NCBI RefSeq assembly: GCF_029784135.1
Contig: NC_073744.1
Coordinates: 32,433,380 to 32,497,379 of the forward strand
DNA from: Toxorhynchites rutilus septentrionalis
Lineage: Eukaryota > Arthropoda > Insecta > Diptera > Culicidae
Reading direction: 5' to 3'
DNA: 64,000 bases
This document shows positions 35,234 to 46,554 of this stretch, in pieces; within the stretch, counting starts at the first letter, position 1; every line of letters begins with the position of its first letter. Made by a program: the position numbers and the translations under genes. The notes below the pieces were generated by a model that was given only the letters and a program-made list of their open reading frames with translations, had not been told where the DNA came from and made no database searches.

Positions 35234-36694
35234 CTAATTTTTATTCGTGTTTCCTTCTACTACTGCATTTGCTAGTTTGAAATATTTTTGTGTGCAGTGC
35301 ATGAATTTATTTTTTATTTCCTCTTGGTTGCCCAACTGACTGAGGAAGTCAGCGTAGAATGACATCATTGTCGCCTTGGTGTTTTGGCTAGCCATCCATT
35401 CCGCTTTTATGCGTGTTTCTCGCTTAAAATTTTCCCATTTCTCCTTCTCCGTTACGCTGTGTTGATTGTTCAACGCCACTCCATCCTTAACGCTGCCAGA
35501 TTCCTTGCCAAGGACTCGGTCACGCTCGGCCGTAGTTTTCGTTGCATTCGTTGGTTCAAGAAGTTGTATTTCCTCTTTGCGCATTCTCTTCGTTCCCAGC
35601 TTGATGTGTTGCTTTGATCGCAATATGTCTTGACTGCCGGCCTAATCTTCTCGCGCTCCTGATTCGTTCGTTGCCATTGATCTCTCAAGTTTTCTCCGTG
35701 TTGTGTCGATGAGTACGATTCGCCCAAAACTGGAAAATCGTTGAGGTCCTCCAAAGGTGCATATGCGTTTCTTGTTCGTAGAGGAAAACATTCTCTGGCT
35801 TCCGCAAAAGTAATTGCTGATTTCGCCATTAACAATTTAATGTTCATCTGTCTAAGCTTTTCCGGGCAATTTTCATCTTGCGTAGTGTGATCTTCCGATT
35901 TGCAGTGCGCACACTTTGGTCTATTGTTGCATTGTTTGAATTCCTCTTCCGTCTCGTGTTGACCGGCACAATTCTTGCATCTACGCGTTCCTTTACAACG
36001 ATCCTCACGATGATTGAATCTGAGGCATTTGTCATAAGCAATTAGCTTCTGTCCGAACGGCCTCACTCTGCTGTTACAACAGAAAATACGTATTCGATCC
36101 GGTAGCGTTCTAGCTCTGAATCTCACACTGATTCGACTTGCCGGAATTTTCACTCCATCTACATATCTGGACAACCGTCTCACGCTGATGATTGGAACGT
36201 CGCTCGAAATATCCCCCATTATATCCTCCTCTGAGATGTTCGTCGGAACTCCATCGACTATTCCCGTCACGCAGACCAGGTGTTGTGGTACATATGCTCT
36301 GTAGCCGCATGTTGTGCATGTTTAATTCTACCAAAGCATTCGCCTTCATGTAACTGCTGATGAATACTAGAATACGGTTTCGTCCCACCTGTTTCATGTC
36401 CGATATACATTGCTTGAATTGTTCCATTTTTCTAAGAGTTGAACCAACCGCAAATTTGTTGACTTTTTGTCCTCCGTCATTATTTCGTAGCTCCATATAA
36501 AATCTGTATGGACCTGTATCCACCTCCGTATATACCACATTCGTAAATGATTTGTTCTGCTGGGACCGGATTTCCTGCTGTGCTTCTAGACTGGCTGCTC
36601 CAGCGCAATCGTTATTTTTATCCATGTCCTCATCCGAAAGACTTGGTTCTAACCGGTCCGGTGGTTTTTTCACTTCGTTCATTTTCCTGCCCAA
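35234..36694 (-). pseudogene. LINE ORF1 (gag-like, zinc knuckles), frameshifted
   Basis: The reading starts at MGRKMNEVKK (36694) and continues through two frame changes: near 36265 into the frame of MTGIVDGVPTN, and near 35620 into the frame ending ...VVEGNTNKN at 35234. The middle part has CLRFNHREDRC, CKNCAGQHETEEEFKQC and CAHCKSEDHTTQDENC. These correspond to three CCHC knuckles, but the first has Tyr (codon at 36034-36036) where its leading Cys is expected. The protein would bind element RNA in the cytoplasm. The shifts show it is no longer coding as a unit. Confidence 0.85.
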
Positions 36695-36917
36695 AATGGC
36701 GTCCTCGTGGTTGGATTCTTTTCCAAACCAAATTTGGTTGTTTTTGATACTACTTCCACTCCTGTTCTTCGCAAAACACTTTCTCAGTACTTTTTTTCCT
36801 ACCGGATACTATTAATGATAACGTGAGTAAAGAAAAAAAACTTAGAAAATGGCAAACACTCCGAACGTTTGAAACGCGTCCACTTCTAAAAATGGCTTCC
36901 CATGGAAGTTGCCTTCT

Positions 36918-37037
36918 AAATGGCAACAAGTTTGCGAACAAAACGGCGCATATTTGACTTAAATTGGATAATTTTAAGTATGTTAAATAAAGCGTCAAAT
37001 TTCGATCAGAAATACGACATTTCTTTTTCCCCAACCC
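36918..37037 (+). mobile_element. Internally deleted mariner, right part
   Basis: Directly after the LINE's target duplication the plus strand reads KWQQVCEQNGAYLT and stop (about 36917-36961), the typical C-terminus of mariner transposases, followed by the 3' inverted end CCCCAACCC and TA. Together with 31030-31442 it forms one deleted mariner of about 0.53 kb split by the LINE. Confidence 0.85.
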
Positions 37038-38035
37038 TATATTTGTTCTACCCATTTGTGTGCTTACCTATCCGTGTCGTCAATAACGGGCAACTAATGG
37101 ATGGCTTATTTGGTATATATAAGTCATCCGCGATTTGAAATCACAATTAGTGATGTCTAAATTTTTCATTTATTCGATTATCGATTAATCGTTGGGGCAT
37201 TTTTTTAATATTCGATTCATTCGAATGATTGTATATTATTATATATTCGATTAATCGAACGAATATTTATTTCTTGAAATAATCACGTATCACGTTGTCA
37301 TTCTGGTCGCGTGGTCTGTCGGGTTGTCGATGTTAGATGGTTGGATAAAAAAATGCTGATATCACACAGCTCGATACAATAATGAAAGGAATGGAAGATA
37401 TTCCAAAACAGCAGTGCAATTTTGTTCGAGGGAAGCAGCGCATCCATTTTCATGTTATTGCATGTTCGAGTTATGGCGCTGAATGTAAACACCGCCGAGA
37501 TATACATTATGTGGCAGTCAATCAATGTGAGATATACATTACTTCGCTGCCTTGACTAACTGAATATTTAGTTATAGATATTCTAAACAGCGTTCCGCAA
37601 ATATCAAATGTTGGAGCTGAGAATTATTAATTAACTTGAAAATACTCCTGCTTCGTCGATCGCTCGCGTTAAGCGTTTGTTAATAATTAAATTGCTACGC
37701 TAATTTGGAAAACTGAAACTAAACTCTAAACTACAGATCTTGAGAGCAGACATTTTCGAGCCCCGTTGCTGCTGTCGTCTGGTCACTAGCTGAATGATTG
37801 AAGTGTCATGATCATCTACTTTGTTTGTTTACGGAGACTTTAAATTTTCAAATTCATTCGTCCTAGTCAGTTAAATTAAAAAAAAAGTCGGGTTCCTTCA
37901 TAAACGCAATAAAATTGGTTTCTTGAGATTCGTCTCGACTGAGAATTTCTATATTATGTCAGTCTCGAGCATTTTCGAGGTGCTGACAATCCCCAAAAAA
38001 ACAAGCCAACGGATATGCATTACACATTACAGAAA
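37038..38035. other. Intron DNA with possible hAT-like remnant
   Basis: At 37150-37270 the motif ATTCGATTAATCGAA repeats in both directions, as in ends of some hAT-type MITEs; a paired end was not found. Remainder AT-rich and featureless. Confidence 0.25.
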
Positions 38036-38037
38036 CA

Positions 38038-38800
38038 TACAGTGATTGGCAAAGTAAAGTACCCACTTATTTTTTTTAATTTCTTTCAATTTTTTGTTAA
38101 TATAAAAGGTAAACACATCGTAATCATTCTTAAAATGTTATTTATCATGTTTTTGAAATTTATTCATGTTGCACAAAGAACAATACAAAAAAATTATTAT
38201 AGAAAAAAATACAATTTTTATTCCAGAAAAAAACAGTGTCAATAAAGTTCTTTGATCAGAAAAGCTTCGAAAAAGAAGCAACATTTCAATAATTGATATG
38301 ATCTCCTTTAGCCTTCAAAACTTACTATAAGCGCCTCGGCATGCTCTCCACAAGCTTTTTATGGTATCGTGGGTCGAGTTCTTCCCACGCGCGCTCTAGA
38401 GTTTCAAAATAATTGTTTCCCTTTGTGACATCAGTTTTGTCGATTCTAGCGGCGAGGATGGCTCATAGGTTATCAATAGAGTTAAAATTCGGGCTTTGTG
38501 AAGGCCATTCAAGGGGTGTGATGGGGCACGGCCGGAAGACAATGACTTTGTTTCGCATTTGCAAAAACGATTAGGTGGCCTGTGAAGCAATCAAAATCAA
38601 GAGTATCAGTTCCTATTTTGCCACTGCGTGTAGAGGTCATGGAAATGCATCGCAGCAAAAATATTCGTTTTCGCATTTGCAAAATCAATTAGGTGCCCCG
38701 TGATGCAATCGCTACCAAGAGCATCAGTTCCTATCTTGCCACTGCGTACAGGGGCCGTGCCGTGCCAAACAAAAATGGCACAGAAACGGGGTGCCATGGC
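38038..38800 (-). pseudogene. Tc1 transposase relic, 3' half, with internal duplication
   Basis: On the minus strand, VPRFCAIFVWHGTAPV is followed by TPLEWPSQSPNFNSIDNL, AILAARIDKTD, RAWEELDPRYHKKLVESMPRRL and VLKAKGDH, the C-terminal half of a Tc1 (DD34E) transposase. Premature stops are present. The minus-strand 3' end of the element is probably TACAGTGATTGGCAAAGTA at about 38038. Between the two coding parts a stretch of about 115 bp is present twice (about 38540-38645 and 38660-38770). Confidence 0.75.
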
Positions 38801-39463
38801 ATAACAAAACTCTCATACATTTTGTATAATATTTTCACTCATTGTTGAAATTCGACTATATATAGAAGGATTTTTTCAATAACATACGAGTGTAAACTGA
38901 TAAGTAATGCACATACACGCTTGTAGAAAACGAACAAAAGCAAATAGCAAGGCGGGTTAAAAAAACAAATCTAAACCTTCACAACAAAATTTTCCAACTA
39001 ATTATTACATTACAAATTACAACTACCAAAGATACAACTGAAGTTTTCTTTAACATGTCCGTCTTACCCCCATCTCCTCTAGGCTGTCGCTAGCGTATAA
39101 GTATTGCATCTCCTCTGAGGAAAATTCTCAGAATCTTTCTGCGCACGAAACAACAAAGGTCGCTGAATCTGCTCGTTTTGTGTTTTATGTTCATTTTCTG
39201 TACATGTGAATAGCACATCTTCGATACTTTTAGTTGCCATTCGTATTTGCTCTCGTGCGCATCGGCTATGTTCTGATGCAACAAGCTAATAGCTTTGTTG
39301 ACGGTTTTGACCGAGAGTCTAGAAACGATTTTTCATAAACAGTCAATGTTTCATTTTCATCGCTGCAACTGGGTGCATCTGTTAGACGCGTGTTTGATGC
39401 TTGTTGAATGACGATGCACGGAAGATGCCTCTCGTTGAATACTCAGTGCAAATCGTGCAGTGA
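38801..39463. other. Intron DNA, nothing recognised
   Basis: AT-rich, non-repetitive as far as can be seen. Confidence 0.3.
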
Positions 39464-39467
39464 TTAA

Positions 39468-40514
39468 GGTGAAGGTGGAAGCTAGCCATTGTAGTAGTAT
39501 AGGTAAACCCTCGTGTAAAAATGGGGTAATAGTGTTTGTGAGAGAAGAGCAAAGCACACGTAAATAGATCAATTCACTTATCAGACTGTGTGGCGCTTCA
39601 TTGACACGAGTCTTTGAATACATTTGAAAAAAAAAACAAATAACAATTCAATACTAAAGTAAAATGTATGAACGATATGTTCCGATGAACAATTGCAAAT
39701 ATAAATATATATAGAAGGTGCATTTGCATATGATTCTGATTATACGCGAGCGTAACATGAGCAAATTTATAACACATGCGAATTGGGGCACTTTTGGTAT
39801 TAACATGTTCTTCCGCATAGTAACTCGATGTTGATAATTCCTTAATATTTTCCTTCGTTGATCGTATTGTTTTCACATATTCACGTTGGAAAGCCTTAAC
39901 CCTTCTCTTCGTTGGCCGAGGCATTTAGATTGAATTTAATACTTTTCCGTTTACTGTTTTTGAAAGCATAGGCAGCCGTGGCAGTGTTCCGAGCTCTGCA
40001 ATACAATTTTCTAACCCAATGTTAAAGTTGCTAAAACTTACATTATAGACCCATTAAACGTAAAAATAATAATTGTATTGATATCAACACAATTTTATTC
40101 TATTGATTTTCATGACATGGGACGCTATGACTCCGGAATAACATTTTATTGAGTGGTTTTTATAGCTGTTTCGATGATGTTGTTTGGCATCAGTGTCGAA
40201 AAAATAACGATGCTTCCACCAATACAAACAAAACCATTGCAGAAGATTGAAAAACGAAAATTTAACTTTCAGAGTACTTGCTCGAGTTTTCCGACGTTCT
40301 TCACTATACGGTGCGAAAGCAGGTGAAAATTTAATATCTTGTGAGTAATCGATTAGAGTTTGGTTGATATTACTTGATGGGAAGTGTGCGAAAACGATCA
40401 TTTTCTTCACACTGTTTCGCAAAATTATTGATTTTCGGGCGAGAGGTGAGGAAGGGAGATGAAAGAAATGAGCGCCATTGTGGCAGCCATTTGTGGCTAG
40501 CTTCCACCTTCACC
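39468..40514. mobile_element. TTAA-flanked TIR element
   Basis: A perfect 21-bp terminal inverted repeat starting GGTGAAGGTGGAAGCTAGC lies at both ends, each directly flanked by TTAA (39464-39467 and 40515-40518). The TTAA target suits the piggyBac superfamily, though the ends do not start with CCC. The interior has minus-strand frames such as 39924-39598 (MPRPTKRRVKAFQREYVKTI) and 40422-40084, neither resembling a known transposase. Probably non-autonomous. Confidence 0.72.
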
Positions 40515-40518
40515 TTAA

Positions 40519-41216
40519 AAGAAACAAATTGCGACATATGACCAATTAGTGTATCGTTCTCGCAAAGGCAAGAAAGAATCGTTTCTTCTCGAAATGATTC
40601 TACAAAACAACGCGAGCCATTCAACTTTTTCAGTGTCCCCGGAACTTTTCACTAAAGAGTTTTTTTATGAAATTTCGATGTATTCGCATCGAAATGATAA
40701 ACCAACAAATTTAAAAAAAAGCGTAGTCCTACGTCCTAAGCGGTTGTGTCTCGGATACAACCCCTCGAATTTTTTTCTGAAAAAAATTTGTATTTATTGC
40801 TTGGTTTAGCTTATATGGGTTCCGTTCCGCACATGTCATTTAGCAAAGAAAACTAGCATGCAAGGCGAGAAGCATTAATTATTTGACTCAGTGACTGGCA
40901 GTGACAGTGATGTTTCGCTTTACTCTAGACAGCGATCAGCCAACGCCAAATGCTGAGGCTGAGACATAATATGAAAGTTATAATCTTGAATGCCACGAGA
41001 AAGTTACAACAAAATCTCGTATTGGGATCATCAAAAAATTCAATCGATGAGTTAACTATTCAATTTCGTTCTTTTCTAAGACAGTGATCGTGTCTTGGAC
41101 ACCTCTCCTGTTTTTTATGGTTGATTGGTTAGATTCCACATCCGGTTGCTCAGTAAGTGATTAGATCTGCACACTGCACCCTCACCGTTCATTGTTGACT
41201 GAATCAGGCTTGTCTT
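40519..41216. repeat. Intron DNA with a dispersed repeat shared with 46555-46700
   Basis: The part at 40640-40785 (ACCAACAAATTTAAAAAAAAG...CGTAGTCCTACGTCCTAAGC...ATACAACCCCTCGAATTTTTTT) recurs inverted at 46555-46700. Remaining sequence not recognised. Confidence 0.6.
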
Positions 41217-41410
41217 GTGTGCTCTCGTGGCCGAGTGGTTAGCGTCACACCTAACATGCCGGGGGTTCGGGTTCGATTCACGTTCTGGTCGGAAGAATTT
41301 TTCGTCAAAGAAATTTCCTCCGACTTGCACTGTGGTCACGTGTATTCTAGAGCTTGCCATTCAGAATGCATTCAAAGCGTGTTATTTGTCTTAGAAATCT
41401 GAACTAAGTA
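41217..41410 (+). mobile_element. tRNA-derived SINE, second copy of the 16777 family
   Basis: Starts GTGCTCTCGTGGCCGAGTGG and follows the 16777-17048 copy through the B box (GGTTCGATTC) and the body (TTTCCTCCGACTTGCACTGTG) until about 41410, where the match stops; the (GAA)n tail is absent, so it is 3'-truncated. Confidence 0.85.
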
Positions 41411-41985
41411 GGGGAAAGACGGGCAACCCTGTATAATTTATAAATTACAATTTTAATGATGTAAAAACTTGCAATACAGTGTATCAATACAATACTTTGA
41501 CACTTACTGTGTAACCCTAGCTGGCTTTCGGTTAAAATTGTAAATAAAAACAAAAATATATACTTCAAAGAGCCGCTCGATGTAAATTTTCTTCCGCCTT
41601 AAATAAGGCATTCATTGTTATCGAGTAAGTTTTTGAGGTATTTTTTTATCATGGATGAATCTGCACAGCGGTTTTAAAAACGTAATCCGATTTGGTCATT
41701 CCGAATAGCGGAAGCTAATTTGGACATGAAAAATGAGAAAAATTACTAGCTCTTCTAGGTGATTTGAGTCTAGCCTTTTTGTTAGATCATTTTTAAGCCA
41801 TATTTGAAGATCTCCAAAACTTATCGAGTGCATAAACTTGAATTTTCAGTTAGTGTCCATCTTTCCCACCTCAATATTATTCTTTCAAAGATGCCGGACA
41901 CATTCATTTTTCAAAATTTCTGGCTCAAAGACAATTTTTATTATAAAAAGAGACCTAGACTATCAATTTCTGGTGAGATAGCTGT
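41411..41985. other. Intron DNA, nothing recognised
   Basis: AT-rich; no coding or repeat signals found. Confidence 0.3.
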
Positions 41986-43408
41986 ATACAGCCATTCCAT
42001 GCCGGTTTAGCATATAGTGGTTCTCAGATTTTCATCAAAAGTGGTAGTTTTGTTCTTTATCGCAAATTATTAAACCAGCAATTTAAAAAAAAATTGTTAG
42101 GGTGACCATTTCCATTTTAGGGTGGTCCAAAAAATTTGCCAAAAATGACTTTTTTTTTCAAAAATTCATAACTTTTGAACCACCGGACCAATTCAGATAT
42201 TCGACATATTAAATAAAAGCCAATTAGCTTGTCTTTTTTGGAAAAATACTACAGTTGCAGAAAATGTGAATCATGTTTTTGTAATTATTGATTGTATTTG
42301 TTTTTTAAAGTTTTCATGGTCTCGGGACCGAAGACGCTATATTTTTTTATATTTTTCCAGGAAAGCTGAGGATTTCTCAAATAACATATCTCGAAACCAG
42401 GGAAGCGTTTTTTTCGTTTTTGAGTTATGATTTTTCAAAATCACCCGATGGTCCAAAAAATCATTTTCCCCTTTTTCCCAAAAATGACTTTCTTCAAAAA
42501 TTTATTACTTTTGAACTACTGGACCGATTCAGATGATCGACGTAACAAATTAAAGCCTACTAGCTAGCCTTTTTTTTAAAAAAAACACACACTTGCCAAT
42601 TAATTGGCTTATAGTCAAATACATCCAGTCTAGTCGCATAGAAATATTGAACGAAAACCGAAAACATGTTTTGAAAAATTCATAACTTTTAAAGGAAAAA
42701 TAACACTTCTCTGGTATTTGGATATATTATGTGGAAAAACCTCAGCTTTCAGGAAAAAATATAAAAAAATATAGCTTCCACATTCCCGAGACCATGAAAA
42801 CTATAAAAAACAATTATAATCAATAATCACAAAAACAATATCCTTTTTTATTCAAAGTGTATTATTTTTTAAAACAATACTAGCTCATTGGCTTTAATTT
42901 TATATATCGATCATCTGAATCGGTCCAATAAATCGAAAGTTATGATTTTTTGTAGTGGAAAAAATGATTTTTCGGACCATCGGTTAACTTTGAAAAATCG
43001 TAACTCAAAAACGAAAAAAAAACGCCTCTCTGGTTTTAATATATGTTATGTGAAAAATCCTTAGCTTTCCAGAAAAAAATTGAAAAATATAGCGCCTTTG
43101 GTCCCGAGACTATGAAAACAATAAAAAACGAATACAACAAATAATAACGAAAGCAGAATTCAATTGGCTTTAATTTGACATGTCGATCATCTGAGTCGGT
43201 GTAATAGTTCGAATGTTATGAATTTTTGAAAAAAGTCATTTTTGGAAAGAAGAGGAAAAAGTTGATTTTTCGGACAACCTTAAAATGGAAATGGTCATCC
43301 TAATAAAAAAAAAAAAAAAGGTCTAATGTTTTACGATAAGTAACAAAACTACAAATTTTCACGAAAAACTGTAGTTCTCAGTTTCGGTTTAGCATGGAAT
43401 GGCTGTAT
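41986..43408. mobile_element. 1.4 kb long-inverted-repeat element
   Basis: Left end TATACAGCCATTCCATGCC is inverted at the right (GGCATGG-like AGCATGGAATGGCTGTATA). The next blocks are also mirrored: GGTTCTCAGATTTTCATC / TAGTTCTCAG, and CCATTTCCATTTTAGGGTGG / AACCTTAAAATGGAAATGG. Inside, the phrases CATAACTTTTGAAC, GATCATCTGAATCGGTCC and TATAGCGCC recur many times in both directions, giving nested hairpins. Non-coding. It ends within 200 bp of ADAM exon 3. Confidence 0.75.
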
Positions 43409-43586
43409 ATATATATATTTGTTTGTGAAATTCACGGAAAAATCAACTTTCAACTTTTTCAGTTAGTGCCATCTAAGAAGAAGAAGCTCCCGGGAAAAAC
43501 CGTGTTCGCCGCTAAATAGTTTCGGGATTACCATCAAAATCATGAAATACAATTCTATTATGAACAATTTTTCTGTCGTTGCTTAC

Positions 43587-43782
43587 CATGTTAATGTGAT
43601 TCACAACATCCGTACAGTAACGATGCACTTCCCACAGGTCGGAATCAAACTTTCGATAAAGCGAATTATCCACCACCAGTACTAGCTCAACAAATTTGGA
43701 ATGCCGATTCGAGTTGTAAGGGCCAGCTATACCAACCGGATGGTTGCGTTTCATTCTGATATGCGACGGAGGTTCGAATATT
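43587..43782 (-). CDS. ADAM metalloprotease, exon 3 (furin-like site, start of catalytic domain)
   Basis: This exon encodes residues 168-233. The acceptor is TTCCTTTCAG|AATATTCG and the donor CATG|GTAAGC. The first base completes an Arg codon with AG from exon 2. RMKR (residues 177-180) fits a furin-type R-x-K-R processing site. It is followed by a short linker and the start of a reprolysin domain (KFVELVLVVDNSLYRKF), as found at the beginning of ADAM catalytic domains. The exon ends ...NHINM in phase 0 and joins LFNPLNIFIAL of exon 4, which matches the family pattern across this junction. The intron to exon 4 is about 14 kb and full of transposons. Confidence 0.93.
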
Positions 43783-43843
43783 CTGAAAGGAAGCCACATT
43801 CAATAAACAAGACTGTCCAAAAACCCACAAACATATATCGTAC

Positions 43844-44201
43844 CTTTGCACAAAATGCCCTCCGCTAGTCTCGTCAAAATCAATGTAAAACGTCCCACCG
43901 CGGTCATAAACCGTTCCCCGAATCTTTCCCTCGCAGTTGGATAAAGCCACTAGGCTGCCGGGTTGGTGCTCGATCCGACCTTGGTAGAAACAGTTCTCCT
44001 CAAAGTACTCCACAATCGATTCGTTTCGATTGCCCTGCCGTTCGAGGAAAGTTCTCCCCGCTAGACTCCTACGCAGATCGATTCGAATCGGGCGCCCTTC
44101 TGGCAGATTGTAGGTTAGTGTGATATCATCAGGTCGCGTGTGCTCCACTTTTGGGACAATCGGAACACGGTCATCGCCACCGATTGACGTCGTCTTCCAA
44201 G
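43844..44201 (-). CDS. ADAM metalloprotease, exon 2 (prodomain)
   Basis: This exon encodes residues 49-168 of the joined 837-aa model. The acceptor is a pyrimidine-rich tract ending CGCAG|CTTGG; the donor is AAAG|GTACGA. The protein resembles the reprolysin-type prodomain of ADAMs, with the paired cysteines in NCFYQGRIEH and LSNCEGKIRG followed by GTFYIDF. After these two there is no further cysteine before the protease domain, so the usual ADAM cysteine switch (a Cys-Gly-containing motif near the end of the prodomain) is absent. The intron to exon 3 is only 61 bp, leaving little room for a missed exon. The prodomain normally keeps the zinc protease latent and assists folding in the secretory pathway. 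Confidence 0.92.
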
Positions 44202-45684
44202 CTGCGAATAGAGAAGGAACTGTTAAACTGTGCTCAACAAATGTTAATTTGCAAAGTTTGCAGCGACCAGCAGCAGGGGTGGGAGCTCTTTCGGTATTAA
44301 CATAAAAATGATTCTCTTGAAGGTGCTGGTCGAGTCTTGCTTTGTTGTCTACAAGAGTTTTATTCTAACCATTCCGAAATGCTGAGAAGACGTGTAAGAA
44401 AATGAGACAAGTTCATTTTCCATTGGATTGCAAATGCATTTCATTATATATTTACGATCGGCACTCGACTCTTCTCTCTTCTCGGCTCTCTTCTGTTCCC
44501 AGCGTAAAAGGTCGAAAAGAGAGCTATCGTACAGGTTGCGGGGGTGGTCGCGTCAAGCTACTACTGCTATCGTTGCTATGGTAATCATGAGCGAACTTCG
44601 GCAGTATCAGCTGTTCCAAATGCGAAAAACATAAGCTCGCTTCGACGAGTCGTCGTAACAGTGTGGGAAAAAACTGCAAATTAGCGTTGAAATAATGGAG
44701 CAAAATTTAAACTGTGGGACACGTCACGGGAAGGTTTCCCCAGAACAAAAAAAAAAAACAAGTGCTATCCACCGAACACAGGTGCCGATATGAGTCACCG
44801 TGTCATGGTTTCAAAGTAATAATCACGTATCTCGATGGCAGCATTGCCCGACTAAACACAGACAGATTCTGGCAGGTTTATTCTACTGCCAGCTTAGAGG
44901 GGTGGGGTGGGGTTACGGCACATGCTGTCGATTTGAGTGATGAGGTGTGAGGAATGGGAGAAAACCCGATGACTGACAAACGGCGAGGATAATTTGCGTC
45001 TAGAGATGCGGCGAGGTCAGGTCCACGGGGTATACACCAAATGTGTGACTGTCTTATTGTGAGATGAGTGCAGATGCTAATCGTTGCTAATGTAATTATT
45101 GGGAACTATGATCAATCGGCGTTTCTATGCACGGACGGGAGCTTGACGTAGGACTGTGATTGATTGTAATAATTGTATTTGAATTGATTTTTTTCAATGT
45201 TCAGAAATCTGGAATTTTTACTCTCTTGATGCATCAAATGGAAAAAAAAGTTTCTTATGTTAACTCTTTGACATCCGCACGTTTCGTAAAAACAATTCGC
45301 TTGGCGCCGGCAGCGCTTTTTCGGATTACTTGGCTTGTCGTTGGCCATTCTTGACTCTATCGTGAAATTAAAAATTGTTAAGTTTCACTAATCTCATTGT
45401 TAGTTTTCCTAAGTCCTCCGCCTTGATCTTCTACTTTCCTGAAATTTCGGAACAATCCTGTCCATATTTCCTCCACTACATGTTCATGCGGGTAATCATC
45501 GAAAAAATGTTCTACTCTTCGGTCCGTTTTAATTTCAGTAAAAGCATTGAAAATCATTTGGCCGATTAAATCGAAAAACAGTATATTGAATTGCAAGAAA
45601 CTGCATTTAAGTTTAGGGAAGCGTGAGTTTCGAAAGATGTAATTGAAATTCAATTTAACATGTCCGTATTCCTCACTTCCCCTA
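44202..45684. other. Intron 1 sequence next to ADAM exon 2
   Basis: 44400-45000 is GC-richer with several short open frames on the plus strand, none supported. The rest is AT-rich. Possible regulatory sequence. Confidence 0.3.
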
Positions 45685-46271
45685 CACCCAAACTAGCGTT
45701 GACTGAAAACATTTCATCTTTGGCAGAAATAATGCCATTTCGTGTGCTGGAGGGTCAAATGCGCAAAAAAATGCTTTTAAAAGCTTAAAAAAAAGTTGTG
45801 TGCGAGTAGACATCTCTTTCTGTTTTCTTTTCTCATTTCATTTGGGATTGTGCCAACAAAAAAGCCCATGCGACGTCAATGGGGATCGAACCAAGGCCGG
45901 CTGGAATGCAAAGCTATTTCACACGACCACGCTATCCATATAGCTGCTAGTGTTGTTATAAAAATGCGTGATAATATTACACCTTATCATAAAATGAAGT
46001 TGGAATGTGTTTTCTAAAAGGATAAAGAAGAACATGAACGAGAATATATCTTTCTCTGTCTGGGTCGTGTATTTGGCAAACTATGAGAAAGGCTTTCATA
46101 TGCTTTCAATTAAATGTGTCTCCTGTTTCGCTCGTTCATATTGGCTCTAGCATATATATTGTACAAATGATATACAAGTATTGGGGAGTAGAACATTTTC
46201 TGTTATTTTTCAGCTCATTTAATAGAATAAATCGGGATTCCATAACATGTGCTAAAAAATAACTTTGGGTG
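45685..46271. mobile_element. TA-flanked MITE with internal tRNA-like segment, copy 2
   Basis: Same ends (CACCCAAACT...ACTTTGGGTG), TA flanks and body as 1355-1935, same orientation. The tRNA-like part is on the minus strand at about 45875-45950 and keeps the B box GGTTCGATCCC. Confidence 0.72.
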
Positions 46272-46554
46272 TACATATAAAAATATAAAACTTGTTAACG
46301 TTTGTAAGTTTCTATTACCTAAACAAAACACTAACAGAATGGAAACGAATGGCCGCAGAGATACTATACTCACGTAACCAATGTGGTGTAGCCGGCAGTT
46401 AGCCGCTTGTTTGCGTGCGTAACCACTGTGGTGTCGCTTATATCCTTCAAACGGGCAGAATGCGGTAGAATTCCCTTTGTTCTTCTCGATCGACTGAAGT
46501 CTCTTTTTCACATCTTCTTTCCCCAAAGTGGCAACTTCAACTTGGGGAACAAAA

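Larger units (their letters stand above)
31443..36904 (-). mobile_element. I-group non-LTR retrotransposon (LINE), full-length-like
   Basis: About 5.46 kb on the minus strand, bracketed by the 13-bp direct repeat GAAGTTGCCTTCT (31430-31442 and 36905-36917). It carries a gag-like ORF1 with CCHC knuckles, then endonuclease, reverse transcriptase and RNase H in ORF2, and a short (GAAA)n tail at its 3' end (about 31443-31460). RNase H plus three zinc knuckles fits the I superfamily (I, Loner, Outcast and relatives); the exact clade is not settled. Frameshifts make it inactive as read. It lies in ADAM intron 3 in the same direction as the gene. Confidence 0.92.
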
